In this document: positions 15,621 to 24,978 of the stretch, in pieces
Numbering within the stretch: the stretch's first letter is position 1
How the letters are laid out: every line of letters begins with the position of its first letter
Source: an uncultured Lachnospiraceae bacterium
GTDB taxonomy: Bacteria; Bacillota; Clostridia; Lachnospirales; Lachnospiraceae
Assembly: GCA_910584845.1 (NCBI GenBank)
Contig: CAJUDH010000006.1
Coordinates: 1 to 50,719, forward strand
Reading direction: 5' to 3'
Length of the DNA: 50,719 nt
Notes under the pieces: generated by a model
The model's database searches: none
What the model saw: the letters and a program-made list of their open reading frames with translations, nothing else
Told to the model about the DNA's origin: nothing
Position numbers and translations under genes: made by a program

Positions 15621-16841
15621 TTATTGTTTGGCCAGCTGGGCCATTTTCATTGCCCGGACTTTTAGCGGAAGGCCGAACAAGGTAATGAACCCGTCAGCAT
15701 CGTGGTGGTCATACAAATCGCCGGTGGTAAAAGAAGCCAGGGATTCGCTGTAGAGGGAATAGGGGGAGGTAGTGCCGGCTTTGATAATGTTGCCTTTATA
15801 TAATTTGAATTTTACTTCGCCGGTCACATACTCCTGGGTGGAGGCTACAAAAGCCTGCACGGCTTCCCTTAGGGGGGTGAACCATTTTCCTTCATATACG
15901 ATCTGTGCCATTTTATTGCCCATATCCTTTTTCACTTCCATGGTGGCCCGGTCTAAAACCAGCTCTTCCAATTGCTGGTGGGCTTCCATAAGGATGGTTC
16001 CGCCAGGGGTTTCATATACGCCCCGGGACTTCATGCCGACGACCCGGTTTTCCACAATGTCTACAATACCGATGCCGTGTTTGCCCCCTAATTCGTTCAG
16101 TTTGCGTATGATGTCGGAAACTTTCATGGATTGGCCGTTGACGCTGGTGGGGACGCCTTTTTCAAAAGCCATGGACACATATTCGCCTTCGTCCGGGGCT
16201 TCTTCCGGGGCCACGCCCAATACCAGCAAGTGCTTGTAGTTGGGTTCACTGGCTGGGTCTTCCAGTTCCAGGCCTTCGTGGCTGATGTGCCACAGGTTAC
16301 GGTCCCGGCTGTAGCTGGAATCGGCAGAGAAAGGAAGGTGGATGCCATGTTGTTTGCAATATTCGATTTCGTCTTCCCGGGACTGCATGGTCCACAGGTC
16401 GGTCATACGCCAGGGGGCAATGATTTTCAAGTCAGGGGCCAGGGCTTTAATACCCAATTCAAAACGGATCTGGTCGTTGCCTTTGCCTGTGGCGCCGTGG
16501 CAGATGGCGGAGGCGCCTTCTTTGCGGGCAACCTCTACCAGGCGTTTGGCGATGGCCGGCCGGGCCATGGAAGTGCCAAGCAAATATTTATTTTCGTAAA
16601 CAGCGTTAGCCTGTACACACGGCATGATATAATTGTCGCAGAAATCGTCTACCAAGTCTTCGATGTATAATTTAGAAGCGCCGGAAAGTTTGGCCCGCTC
16701 TTCCAAACCGTCCAGTTCGTTGCCTTGGCCGCAGTCGATACAGCAGCAGATGACTTCATAGTCAAAGTGCTCCTTCAGCCACGGAATGATTGCGGTAGTG
16801 TCCAGGCCTCCGGAATAGGCTAAAACCACTTTTTCTTTCAT
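15621..16841 (-). CDS. argG: argininosuccinate synthase
   Basis: The 406-residue enzyme joins citrulline and aspartate with ATP to make argininosuccinate, the seventh step of arginine synthesis. The N-terminal ATP pyrophosphatase motif AYSGGLDTTAIIPWL (residues 8-22) and the usual family length make the call firm. It is transcribed divergently from argC across a 294-base gap with a promoter on each strand. Its ribosome site (AGGAGG on the minus strand) is strong. No argH is visible beside it; argH and argF must lie elsewhere. Confidence 0.97.
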   Translation of the reverse strand: MKEKVVLAYSGGLDTTAIIPWLKEHFDYEVICCCIDCGQGNELDGLEERAKLSGASKLYIEDLVDDFCDNYIMPCVQANAVYENKYLLGTSMARPAIAKRLVEVARKEGASAICHGATGKGNDQIRFELGIKALAPDLKIIAPWRMTDLWTMQSREDEIEYCKQHGIHLPFSADSSYSRDRNLWHISHEGLELEDPASEPNYKHLLVLGVAPEEAPDEGEYVSMAFEKGVPTSVNGQSMKVSDIIRKLNELGGKHGIGIVDIVENRVVGMKSRGVYETPGGTILMEAHQQLEELVLDRATMEVKKDMGNKMAQIVYEGKWFTPLREAVQAFVASTQEYVTGEVKFKLYKGNIIKAGTTSPYSLYSESLASFTTGDLYDHHDADGFITLFGLPLKVRAMKMAQLAKQ

Positions 16842-16914
16842 AATTATCTTCCTCCTGAAATATCGTTTCGGTATTCTTTAAGGCTTTATGGCGCCTGCAT
16901 TTATAACGCTCATA

Positions 16915-16943
16915 AATATACAACATTTTGAAAGGAAATGCAA
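16915..16943 (-). promoter_or_regulatory. argG promoter
   Basis: Read on the minus strand, TTGCAT (16943-16938) and TATATT (16920-16915) have a 17-base spacer. The position is 74 bases upstream of the argG start. Confidence 0.6.
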
Positions 16944-16989
16944 GAGGGAATTGCATTTTTAGCAATTATAGAAAAAATAAAAAAATGAA

Positions 16990-17018
16990 TTGAATAAAAT
17001 ACATATTTGATGTATAAT
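16990..17018 (+). promoter_or_regulatory. argC operon promoter with a possible ARG box
   Basis: TTGAAT (16990-16995) and TATAAT (17013-17018) are 17 bases apart. The overlapping AT-rich stretch with TGAAT and TACAT near 16986-17004 resembles one half of an ArgR operator (TGAATWWWWATTCA) but is imperfect. Arginine repression through ArgR would be the expected control. Confidence 0.65.
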
Positions 17019-17135
17019 TATCGACGTGTTTGCAGATACGGCTATTTGAAAAACACAAAAAGGGCTTTTCATATAGGGAGAAAATCATTATAATGGTCAA
17101 GTGGCCAGAAAAGAAAGACCGAGAGGGGAAAAAGG

Positions 17136-18185
17136 ATGAAGACAAAGGTTAAAGTAGGGATCATAGGGGCTACCGGATATGCAGGGGCGGAACTGGTGAG
17201 GCTTTTGCTGCAAAGGGAAGACGTGGAAATCGTCTGGTATGGCTCCAGGAGCTATGTGGGGGAGGATTTTTCGTCCATTTACCGCAACGTGGCCCATTTG
17301 GTGGACGAGCCTTGTAAAGACGACGACATGGCAAAGCTGGCGGAACTGGCAGACGTGGTTTTTACGGCGACGCCCCAGGGTTTTTGCGCGTCTCAAGTGA
17401 CGGAGGAGGTTTTGTCCAAAACCAAGGTGATCGACTTAAGTGCGGATTTTCGGATCAAAGATGTAAAGGTCTACGAAAAATGGTATAAACTGAACCATCC
17501 GGCCCCTCAGCTGATCCAAGAGGCTGTATACGGGCTTCCGGAGTTGAACCGGGATAAAATAAAGGAGGCAAGGCTCATTGCCAATCCGGGGTGCTATCCT
17601 ACCTGTTCGTTTTTGACTTTATATCCTATGGTGAAGGAAGGGGTGGTCGACACAGGGACCATTATTATTGATGCCAAGTCCGGAACCTCTGGGGCAGGCA
17701 GAAGCGCAAAAGTGCCCAGCCTTTATTGTGAGGTCAACGAGAATATAAAGCCTTATGGAGTAGCCAGCCACCGCCATACGCCGGAGATTGAGGAGCAGCT
17801 TTCCTATGTGGCGGGAAAGCCTGTATTCATCAGCTTTACCCCTCATCTGGTTCCTATGAACCGGGGGATTTTAGTGACGGCTTATGGTTCGCTGGCCAGG
17901 CCGGTGACGACAGAAGAAATAAAGGGTATTTATGAGCATTATTATGGGGGCGAATATTTTGTGAGGCCTTTAAAGCCAGGCATGGTGCCTCAAACCCGGT
18001 GGGTAGAAGGGAGCAATTTTGCGGACATTGCTTTCCAGGTTGATGAGCGGACCCACCGCCTGGTGATGATGGGTGCCATTGACAATATGGTAAAAGGGGC
18101 TGCAGGGCAAGCAATACAGAATATGAACCTGATGTTTGGATTGCCGGAGGATACAGGCCTGAAGCAGATCGCGGTATTCCCGTAA
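17136..18185 (+). CDS. argC: N-acetyl-gamma-glutamyl-phosphate reductase
   Basis: The 349-residue enzyme reduces N-acetylglutamyl phosphate to the semialdehyde with NADPH, third step of ornithine synthesis. The N-terminal GIIGATGYAGAELVRLL is the nucleotide-binding fold. The catalytic cysteine is in ANPGCYPT, and the His in SHRHTPE completes the site. It opens the argC-GNAT-argJ-argB-argD operon. Confidence 0.97.
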   Translation: MKTKVKVGIIGATGYAGAELVRLLLQREDVEIVWYGSRSYVGEDFSSIYRNVAHLVDEPCKDDDMAKLAELADVVFTATPQGFCASQVTEEVLSKTKVIDLSADFRIKDVKVYEKWYKLNHPAPQLIQEAVYGLPELNRDKIKEARLIANPGCYPTCSFLTLYPMVKEGVVDTGTIIIDAKSGTSGAGRSAKVPSLYCEVNENIKPYGVASHRHTPEIEEQLSYVAGKPVFISFTPHLVPMNRGILVTAYGSLARPVTTEEIKGIYEHYYGGEYFVRPLKPGMVPQTRWVEGSNFADIAFQVDERTHRLVMMGAIDNMVKGAAGQAIQNMNLMFGLPEDTGLKQIAVFP

Positions 18186-18253
18186 CGGCAATACGCCGTT
18201 TTGGCATCAAAGGGGCCATGGAGTGCCGGAACACAGGACAGGGAGGTAAAGCC

Positions 18254-18718
18254 ATGGGTGGAACCATGAGTATCATAATCCGGGAGATGGCCATGGAGGA
18301 TTATGATAAGGTATATGCATTGTGGACGAGTATCCAAGGTTTTGGGATCCGCAGCATTGACGATTCCCGTGAAGGCGTGGAGCGGTTTTTAAAAAGGAAC
18401 CCTGCTACCAGCGCGGTGGCAGTGCAAAACGGGCGGGTCGTAGGGGCAATCCTTTGTGGCCATGACGGAAGGCGGGGGTGTTTTTACCATGTGTGCGTGG
18501 CCAGGGATTACCGGAAACATGGTGTGGGCCACCGTATGGCCCGGTATTGCATGCATGCTTTGAAAAAAGAAGGGATTAATAAGGTGAATTTAATCGCGTT
18601 TAAAGACAATGCAGTGGGGAATGCCTTCTGGCAAGGCGTGGGATGGACCAGGCGGGAAGACCTGAATTATTATGAGTTTGCATTGAATGAGGAAAACATT
18701 ACCCGGTTTATATCCTAA
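18254..18718 (+). CDS. GNAT-family N-acetyltransferase within the arg operon
   Basis: The 154-residue protein is a small GNAT with the acetyl-CoA site in VARDYRKHGVGHRMARY (about 88-104) and a downstream FWQGVGW helix. A GGGAGG site places the start at 18254; the frame is open further upstream without a ribosome site. It sits between argC and argJ. An argA-like N-acetylglutamate synthase role is conceivable, but argJ already recycles the acetyl group and the sequence looks like a generic small-substrate GNAT. The substrate is unknown. Confidence 0.8.
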   Translation: MGGTMSIIIREMAMEDYDKVYALWTSIQGFGIRSIDDSREGVERFLKRNPATSAVAVQNGRVVGAILCGHDGRRGCFYHVCVARDYRKHGVGHRMARYCMHALKKEGINKVNLIAFKDNAVGNAFWQGVGWTRREDLNYYEFALNEENITRFIS

Positions 18719-18808
18719 ATAAAAATATATTTGACGGATAACCAACGGCAAAACAAGTGGGAGCGGGATTTGGGGCTTATATTTTAAAAGAAGCGGAGGG
18801 TTAGGAAA

Positions 18809-20032
18809 ATGCAATACATTGACGGAGGGGTAACGGCGGCAACGGGGTTTCGGGCGGCGTCCACGGCGGCCGGGATTAAATATAAAGACAGGAAAGACAT
18901 GGCGTTGATTTATAGTGAGAAGCCATGTAAAGCAGCGGGGACTTTTACCACCAATATCGTCAAAGCGGCGCCGGTCAAATGGGACCAGCAGGTAGTGAAG
19001 GAATCGGCTTTTGCCCAGGCTATCGTGGTGAACGCCGGGATCGCCAACGCCTGCACCGGGGCGGAAGGCTACGGCTATTGCCGGGAAACTGCCCAGGCGG
19101 CGGCAAAAGCTTTAGCAGTGCCGGAAGACGCGGTTTTGGTGGCTTCCACCGGGGTGATCGGAATGCAGCTGCCGATGGAAAAGCTAAGGGAGGGTATTGC
19201 CGCTATGGCGCCGTGCCTTGGCAGCAGCCGGGAAGACGCGGCGGAAGCGGCCAGGGCCATTATGACTACCGACACGAAACCAAAGGAAGTGGCGGTACAA
19301 TTGGAAATCGGGGGGAAGACCGTAACCGTAGGCGGCATGTGCAAAGGGTCTGGCATGATCCACCCTAATATGTGTACCATGCTCGCTTTTATAACCACAG
19401 ACCTGGCAATTTCCAGGGGGCTTTTGCAGGAGGCATTAAGCCAGGACATCAAAGATACCTACAATATGATTTCGGTAGACGGAGACACTTCCACCAACGA
19501 CACGGTGCTTTTGCTGGCCAACGGGATGGCCGGCAATCCGGAAATTACGGAAAAAAATGCTGACTATGACGCTTTTTGCCAAGCCCTCAATGCAGTGGAC
19601 AAGGTTTTGGCAAAGAAAATGGCAGGCGACGGGGAAGGGTGCACGGCTTTGTTTGAAGTTAAGGTCATTGGGGCAGAGAGCAAGGAACAAGCAGTGGTTT
19701 TGTCTAAATCGGTCATCACTTCCAACCTGACCAAAGCGGCTATTTTCGGCCATGACGCCAATTGGGGCAGGATTTTATGCGCCATGGGCTATTCGGGCGC
19801 CTGGTTTGACCCGGATAAGGTGGCGCTGTTTTTTGAGAGCCAGGCGGGGAAGATCCCCATTATCCAAGACGGCGTGGCCCTGGACTACAGCGAGGAAGAA
19901 GCTGCCAGGATCTTGTCCCAGCCGGAGGTGACGGTTGTAATCGACGTGAAAATGGGTGATGCCACGGCCACTGCCTGGGGATGTGATTTGACTTTTGACT
20001 ATGTGAAGATTAACGCGGATTACCGTTCATAA
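18809..20032 (+). CDS. argJ: bifunctional ornithine acetyltransferase / N-acetylglutamate synthase
   Basis: The 407-residue precursor moves the acetyl group from N-acetylornithine to glutamate. ArgJ proteins cleave themselves before a conserved Thr that becomes the nucleophile. Here this is Thr190 in KGSGMIHPNMCTMLAF, with Cys rather than the usual Ala just before it. Both family domains are full length. Its presence means the cyclic acetyl pathway is used, without ArgE. Confidence 0.96.
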   Translation: MQYIDGGVTAATGFRAASTAAGIKYKDRKDMALIYSEKPCKAAGTFTTNIVKAAPVKWDQQVVKESAFAQAIVVNAGIANACTGAEGYGYCRETAQAAAKALAVPEDAVLVASTGVIGMQLPMEKLREGIAAMAPCLGSSREDAAEAARAIMTTDTKPKEVAVQLEIGGKTVTVGGMCKGSGMIHPNMCTMLAFITTDLAISRGLLQEALSQDIKDTYNMISVDGDTSTNDTVLLLANGMAGNPEITEKNADYDAFCQALNAVDKVLAKKMAGDGEGCTALFEVKVIGAESKEQAVVLSKSVITSNLTKAAIFGHDANWGRILCAMGYSGAWFDPDKVALFFESQAGKIPIIQDGVALDYSEEEAARILSQPEVTVVIDVKMGDATATAWGCDLTFDYVKINADYRS

Positions 20033-20083
20033 GGAATAGGCCCAAAACGGAAAATGCGGTAAGGGAAAAGGACGGGGAACAAT

Positions 20084-20998
20084 ATGGAAATGGATAAGAG
20101 CATTATGCAAAAGGCAGAGGTGCTAATAGAAGCCCTCCCATATATTCAGCGGTTTAACCGCAAAATTATCGTGGTGAAATATGGCGGCAGCGCCATGGTG
20201 GACGAAGAGCTGAAACATCAGGTGATCCAGGACGTGGTGCTTTTAAAGCTGGTCGGCTTTAAACCGATCATTGTCCATGGGGGTGGAAAAGAAATCAGCA
20301 GGTGGGTGGGGAAAGTAGGGATGGAACCCCATTTTGTCAACGGGCTGAGGGTTACCGACGGGCCTACCATGGAAATTGCCGAGATGGTGTTAAATAAGGT
20401 AAATAAAAGCTTGGTACAGCTGGTGAATGAACTTGGCGTAAAAGCTGTGGGGATCAGTGGAAAGGACGGCATGATGCTGGAATGCAGGAAAAAATGTCCC
20501 GGCGGGGTGGATATTGGCTTTGTGGGGGAAATTACAAATGTGGCCCCCAAGGTTATTTATGACCTTCTGGAAAAAGATTTCCTGCCTATTATTTGCCCCA
20601 TAGGGTTTGACGAGCAGTTTTACAGCTACAATATTAATGCGGATGACGCCGCCTGTGCCATTGCCCAGGCGGTGAAGGCAGAGAAGCTGGCATTTTTGAC
20701 TGATGTGGAAGGGCTATACCGGGATTTTGAGGACAAGTCTTCTTTGATTTCGGCGATCACCGTGGAGGAAGCACAGCAGTTTATTGACGCAGGAGGCCTT
20801 GGGGGCGGGATGCTGCCCAAGCTGCAAAATTGTATTGACGCAATCAATAACGGGGTCAACCGGGTGCATATTTTAGACGGCCGCATCCCCCACTGCCTGT
20901 TGTTAGAGATCTTTACCAATAAAGGGATCGGCACGGCTATTTTGCGGGATGGGGACAGGCAGTATTGCCATTCAGAAGAAAACAAAAAGAAAAGGTAA
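20084..20998 (+). CDS. argB: acetylglutamate kinase
   Basis: The 304-residue amino-acid kinase phosphorylates N-acetylglutamate. It shows VVKYGGSAM near 29-37, the HGGGKEISRW substrate loop and the FLTDVEG nucleotide region. This length and the N-terminal helix are typical of arginine-inhibited hexameric enzymes. It lies between argJ and argD. Confidence 0.96.
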   Translation: MEMDKSIMQKAEVLIEALPYIQRFNRKIIVVKYGGSAMVDEELKHQVIQDVVLLKLVGFKPIIVHGGGKEISRWVGKVGMEPHFVNGLRVTDGPTMEIAEMVLNKVNKSLVQLVNELGVKAVGISGKDGMMLECRKKCPGGVDIGFVGEITNVAPKVIYDLLEKDFLPIICPIGFDEQFYSYNINADDAACAIAQAVKAEKLAFLTDVEGLYRDFEDKSSLISAITVEEAQQFIDAGGLGGGMLPKLQNCIDAINNGVNRVHILDGRIPHCLLLEIFTNKGIGTAILRDGDRQYCHSEENKKKR

Positions 20999-21013
20999 AG
21001 GGGCAGTAAACGT

Positions 21014-22222
21014 ATGGGGCAAACAAAAGAAACACAAAGCTATATGGACCGCGCCCAACAGGTGCTGTATCATGTATATAACCGTTTCCCCGTGGTATTT
21101 AGCCACGGGCAGGGGGTACACCTATATGATACCGAGGGCAGGGAATACCTGGATTTCGGGGCAGGGATTGCCGTGGCAGGCCTTGGCTATGGATGCCGGG
21201 AATTAAACGATGCCGTGAAAGGGCAGGTGGACCAATTATGGCATACATCCAATCTATTTTATAATGGGCCGGCCATCCAGGCAGGGGAAAAGCTGATCCG
21301 GGCTTCCGGCATGGATAAGGTGTTTTTTACCAATAGCGGCACGGAAGCGGTGGAAGGCGCTTTGAAAATTGCCAAGCGCTATAGCTATAACAAAGGGATG
21401 GCGCCAGATTATGAAATAATTGCTATGAAGCATTCTTTCCATGGAAGGAGCCTTGGGGCCCTATCCGTAACAGGCAACAGCCATTATCAGGATCCTTTCG
21501 CCCCGCTGGTCCCGGGGGTCCGGTTTGCGGATTTTAACGATTTGGACAGTGTAAAAGCCCTGTGGAGCGAGAGGACCTGTGGAGTTTTGATGGAAACCAT
21601 ACAGGGGGAAGGGGGGATTTATCCCGCCACCCGGGAATTTTTGGAAGGGGTGCGCCAATTGTGTGACGCCAGCGATGCGTTGTTGATGCTGGACGAGATC
21701 CAATGTGGCATGGGGCGCAGCGGCCATATGTTTGCCTGGCAGGAATATGGCGTAAAGCCAGATGTGATGATGGTGGCCAAAGCTTTAGGGAACGGTGTAC
21801 CGGTCGGTGCGTTTTTGGCAAGCAATAAGGCGGCTACAGCTTTGGTGCCCGGGGATCATGGCACCACTTATGGGGGGAACCCTTTGGTTTGTGCCGTGGC
21901 CTCCCGGGTGCTGGATATTTTTGAAGGGCAGGGAATTGTCAGGCATGTGCAGGCGATGGGGGCATATTTGTGGGAAAGCCTGGAAAAATTGGCAGAAAAA
22001 TATGGCTGCATCAAGGACCACAGGGGCAAAGGGCTGATCCAGGGCCTGGAATTTACTATGCCGGTTGCGCCGGTAGTATCCCATGGGCTTTTGGAAGAAA
22101 GGCTGGTGCTGATTAGTGCGGGGAGCAATGTGATCCGTTTTGTCCCTCCGCTGATAATTGAAGAAAAAGACGTCCAGGAGATGGTACAAAGGCTGCAAAG
22201 GTCCATTGAGGCAGTATGCTGA
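21014..22222 (+). CDS. argD: acetylornithine aminotransferase
   Basis: The 402-residue PLP enzyme of class III converts N-acetylglutamate semialdehyde to N-acetylornithine. It has TNSGTEAVEGALKIAKRY, the cofactor Asp in MLDEIQCGMGRSG and the Schiff-base Lys in MMVAKALGNGVPVGAF. It is the last gene of the operon, 15 bases after argB, and a terminator follows at 22318-22346. Confidence 0.95.
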   Translation: MGQTKETQSYMDRAQQVLYHVYNRFPVVFSHGQGVHLYDTEGREYLDFGAGIAVAGLGYGCRELNDAVKGQVDQLWHTSNLFYNGPAIQAGEKLIRASGMDKVFFTNSGTEAVEGALKIAKRYSYNKGMAPDYEIIAMKHSFHGRSLGALSVTGNSHYQDPFAPLVPGVRFADFNDLDSVKALWSERTCGVLMETIQGEGGIYPATREFLEGVRQLCDASDALLMLDEIQCGMGRSGHMFAWQEYGVKPDVMMVAKALGNGVPVGAFLASNKAATALVPGDHGTTYGGNPLVCAVASRVLDIFEGQGIVRHVQAMGAYLWESLEKLAEKYGCIKDHRGKGLIQGLEFTMPVAPVVSHGLLEERLVLISAGSNVIRFVPPLIIEEKDVQEMVQRLQRSIEAVC

Positions 22223-22317
22223 ACCGGGAAAACAGAAACAAAAAAGAGGCTGTTGTAAAAGGAAAGGCCAACACCATGTAGAAAACTGCTATTTTGCAGG
22301 TTTTTACCTTGTATGGC

Positions 22318-22346
22318 AGGCGCCCGGATTTTGCAGCGCCTTTTTT
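22318..22346 (+). terminator. intrinsic terminator of the arg operon
   Basis: AGGCGC (22318-22323) pairs with GCGCCT (22336-22341) around a 12-base loop, followed by a T-run to 22346. Confidence 0.8.
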
Positions 22347-22557
22347 AACTTTATAGGAAATTGCGCCCTATAAAGCAAAAACCCTCCGGGGGATGCGGCA
22401 AAACGGGCTCTTTTTTACCGGAAGAAAGAAACGTATAAAAAAGGTGGTCATTGATGCCCGAAAGTGTGCATTCTGTCAGAAAGCCGGCAAAACAACGAAA
22501 ACTTATGGTAGAATCTTATTATAAAAATAAAGGGGCATGACCAGGCCTACGGGCCGC

Positions 22558-22587
22558 TTGACAACCCCCCTTTCCCGAGGATATACT
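22558..22587 (+). promoter_or_regulatory. fchA-folD promoter
   Basis: TTGACA (22558-22563) and TATACT (22582-22587) are separated by 18 bases, about 53 bases upstream of the fchA start. Confidence 0.75.
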
Positions 22588-22640
22588 GAATAAGAGAAAC
22601 CATAAAAATAAGGATTACCGGGATAGGAAGGGAGAAGAAG

Positions 22641-23276
22641 ATGATTGAACAACAGGCTATCGGCCAGTGGATGGAACTTTTGGCATCGAAAGCCCCGGTG
22701 CCGGGGGGCGGCGGGGCGTCGGCCCTAGGTGGTGCAATGGGGGCCGCGTTAGGGCAAATGGTTGCCAATTTGACCATAGGGAAAAAACGGTATGCAGATG
22801 TGGAAGAAGAGGTACAGCAAGGTTTGTCCGCGCTGTCTTCCCTCCAGGCGGAATTGCTGGCTTTGGCAGACGAGGATGCAAAGGTATTTGCGCCTTTGGC
22901 AGCTGCTTACGGCCTGCCGGCCAATACCCAGGAGCAGAAAGAAAAAAAGGCACAGGCCATGGAGGAAAATCTGCTTACGGCCAGCCTGGTCCCCATGGAG
23001 ATGGCGGAAAAAACCGTAGCCGTATTGGATATTTTGGAAATGATGGAAGAGAAGGGGAGCGCCATAGCGGTTTCTGACGTGGGGGTGGCCGTGCAGTTTG
23101 CCAGGGCGGCGTTGAACGGCGCAGTGATGAATATTTATATTAACACCCGTTCCATGAAAAACCGGGAAATCGCAGAAGGGCTGAATGAAAAAGCCAAACA
23201 GCTGGTAGGGCAGGGGACCTGCAAGGCTGATGAAATCTATGGGAAGGTGTTGAAAAAGCTGGGGGGTACGGCATGA
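22641..23276 (+). CDS. fchA: methenyl-tetrahydrofolate cyclohydrolase (FchA / cyclodeaminase family)
   Basis: The 211-residue helical protein matches the formiminotransferase-cyclodeaminase/cyclohydrolase family. It has the family-typical APVPGGGGASALGGAMGAALG near 18-38 and a VGVAVQFARAALNGAVMN segment. FchA hydrolyses 5,10-methenyl-THF to 10-formyl-THF in clostridia. It overlaps folD by 4 bases, so the two one-carbon steps are made together. The neighbouring FolD lacks residues needed for cyclohydrolase activity, which gives this protein a clear job. Confidence 0.88.
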   Translation: MIEQQAIGQWMELLASKAPVPGGGGASALGGAMGAALGQMVANLTIGKKRYADVEEEVQQGLSALSSLQAELLALADEDAKVFAPLAAAYGLPANTQEQKEKKAQAMEENLLTASLVPMEMAEKTVAVLDILEMMEEKGSAIAVSDVGVAVQFARAALNGAVMNIYINTRSMKNREIAEGLNEKAKQLVGQGTCKADEIYGKVLKKLGGTA

Positions 23277-24106
23277 TTACGTTAAAAGGGGCAGAAGTGT
23301 CTGCCAAGATAAAAGAACAGGTGCAGGCGGAACTGGAAGGCTGGCGCGGGCCCGTGCCAAAGCTGGCCATTATCCGGGTCGGGGAGAAAGCCGATGACAT
23401 TTCCTATGAGCGGGGGGCCATTAAAAAAATGGAGAGCTTCGGCCTACAGGCCTGTTCCTATGTCTATCCGGAAAATATCAGCCATGAAGAATTTAAAAAG
23501 GAATTCCAGAAAATTAACCAATCTTTAGACGTGGCAGGGATCTTGCTTTTATGCCCGTTGCCCAGGCAGGTCCGGGAAAAAGAAATTAAGGAGATGATTG
23601 ACCCGGCGAAAGATTTAGACGGCATATCCCCGGTGAATATTGCGAAAGTGTTTGCCGGGGACGATTCCGGGTTCGCCCCCTGCACGGCGGAAGCCGTGGT
23701 GGAAATACTGAAAAACAATAATGTCCCGATCGAAGGGAAACGGGTGGCCATTGTGGGCCGCAGTATGCTGGTGGGAAAACCCTTGTCCATGCTGATGCTA
23801 AAAGAAAACGCTACCGTAACCGTCTGCCACACCCGCACCCGGAACTTGGAGGAAGTCTGCCAGGAAGCGGAAATCCTGGTGGCGGCGGCAGGAAGGGCAA
23901 AACTGCTGGATCAAAGGTTTGTCGCGCCGGGGGCGGTGGTAGTGGACGTAGGGATTCATGTAGGTTCGGACGGGAAACTCTGCGGGGATGTGGATTTCGG
24001 CCAAATCCAGGAAAAAGCATCCATGGCAACTCCGGTGCCAGGCGGCGTAGGCGCCGTGACCACAGCCGTCCTGGCGAAACATTTGCTGAAGGCAGCCAAG
24101 CAATAA
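23273..24106 (+). CDS. folD: methylene-tetrahydrofolate dehydrogenase (FolD family, cyclohydrolase residues changed)
   Basis: The 277-residue protein has the FolD fold: a folate domain with PAKDLDG (111-117), the nucleotide-site GRSMLVGKP and the C-terminal TPVPGGVGAVTTAVL. Two residues known from the bifunctional enzyme to be central to the cyclohydrolase step are missing. The YxxxK lysine is Ala49 (YERGAIK, Tyr45), and the Gln of the LVQLPLP motif is Leu93 (LLLCPLP). It is therefore probably a dehydrogenase only, with FchA completing the pathway. The Lys at 51 could partly substitute. Confidence 0.9.
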   Translation: MITLKGAEVSAKIKEQVQAELEGWRGPVPKLAIIRVGEKADDISYERGAIKKMESFGLQACSYVYPENISHEEFKKEFQKINQSLDVAGILLLCPLPRQVREKEIKEMIDPAKDLDGISPVNIAKVFAGDDSGFAPCTAEAVVEILKNNNVPIEGKRVAIVGRSMLVGKPLSMLMLKENATVTVCHTRTRNLEEVCQEAEILVAAAGRAKLLDQRFVAPGAVVVDVGIHVGSDGKLCGDVDFGQIQEKASMATPVPGGVGAVTTAVLAKHLLKAAKQ

Positions 24107-24116
24107 TCCTCCATAT

Positions 24117-24145
24117 TTGTATCTTTTGACGAAATATGTTATACT
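24117..24145 (+). promoter_or_regulatory. promoter of the cytidylate-kinase-like gene
   Basis: TTGTAT (24117-24122) and TATACT (24140-24145) have a 17-base spacer just past the folD stop. The 140-base leader has a short hairpin around CCATAG/CTATGG near 24197-24214 and nothing else recognised. Confidence 0.55.
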
Positions 24146-24293
24146 AAGATCGTCCCGTCGGGCAGCTAAGAAGAAGGCAAACCAGCCTGGGCCGTGCCAT
24201 AGGTATCCTATGGGGCAGCGGCGGCTGGGGCAAGCGCAAATTCGGGAAGAAAAAGGCTGCGGGATTACATTTTAGAAAAGAGGAGGCAGGATT

Positions 24294-24902
24294 ATGAGCA
24301 GAGTAATTACCATCAGCCGCGAGTTCGGGAGCGGCGGGCGCGAGGTCGGGTTCCGTCTGGCGGAGCGGTTGGGGATTCCGTTTTATGACAAGGAAATTAT
24401 CTCCATGGCGGCGGAAAACAGCAACATTGCGGAAGAAGTATTTCACGCCCACGACGAGATGATTGCCCACAAGGAGAGGGCGGATGCCCATCCCTATGTT
24501 TCTGCCAACCCTTTTTCGACTTTGTATGAAGTCCCCGTGTCCGACCAGCTCTTTATGATCCAGTCCCAGATTATCCGTAAGTTGGGGCAGGAAGGGCCTT
24601 GTGTGATTATCGGCCGCTGCTCGGACATCATTGTGGAAGGCGGTTTCCATGTGTTTATTTGCGCAGGGCTAAAAAAGCGGGTGGAACGGATACAAAGCCT
24701 GGAGCCGGACGGCGGCAGTAAAAGGATGGAATCCAGGATCCGGCATATTGACCAGAAACGCCGGGACTATTATCAATATTACAGTGGCAATGAGTGGGGG
24801 AACCCCAAGAATTACCATCTTTGCCTAAATAGTGGGAAACTGGGGGTAAAACGGTGTGTAGAAGTGATTGCAGAAGCCCTTCGGGCAGAGGGGGAAAGCT
24901 GA
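24294..24902 (+). CDS. cytidylate kinase-like family protein
   Basis: The 202-residue protein starts with TISREFGSGGREVGFRLAERLG (residues 5-26, one phosphate-binding loop), followed by IPFYDKEII. This is the signature of the cytidylate-kinase-like family common in Lachnospiraceae. The loop differs from the classical GxxGxGKGT of Cmk, so nucleotide monophosphate kinase activity is unproven. AGGAGG lies eight bases upstream. It has its own promoter and stands alone. Confidence 0.82.
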   Translation: MSRVITISREFGSGGREVGFRLAERLGIPFYDKEIISMAAENSNIAEEVFHAHDEMIAHKERADAHPYVSANPFSTLYEVPVSDQLFMIQSQIIRKLGQEGPCVIIGRCSDIIVEGGFHVFICAGLKKRVERIQSLEPDGGSKRMESRIRHIDQKRRDYYQYYSGNEWGNPKNYHLCLNSGKLGVKRCVEVIAEALRAEGES

Positions 24903-24978
24903 CAACTACAAGCAATCCGATATATGCCTGACGGTTTGGGGGCAGGGGTTTGAAAGGCTGGGAAGGCGAAATTAACCG

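Larger units (their letters stand above)
22223..22640. other. 418-base gene-free interval between argD and fchA
   Basis: The left part (22240-22346) holds A/T-flanked inverted repeats that end in the argD terminator. The middle (22347-22557) holds nothing convincing; a 28-codon frame from 22454 has only a weak ribosome site. The right part holds the fchA promoter at 22558-22587 and the leader. Confidence 0.6.

Noticed and set aside
16131..16670. 179-codon plus-strand frame opposite argG
   Set aside because: argG on the minus strand is certain. The opposing frame has no family features.
22454..22540. 28-codon frame between argD and fchA
   Set aside because: The ribosome site is weak, there is no family resemblance, and the fchA promoter lies just downstream. 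Likely chance.
24126..24145. TTGACG followed by TATACT before the cytidylate-kinase-like gene
   Set aside because: Only eight bases separate these boxes. TTGTAT at 24117 with a 17-base spacer is the usable -35.
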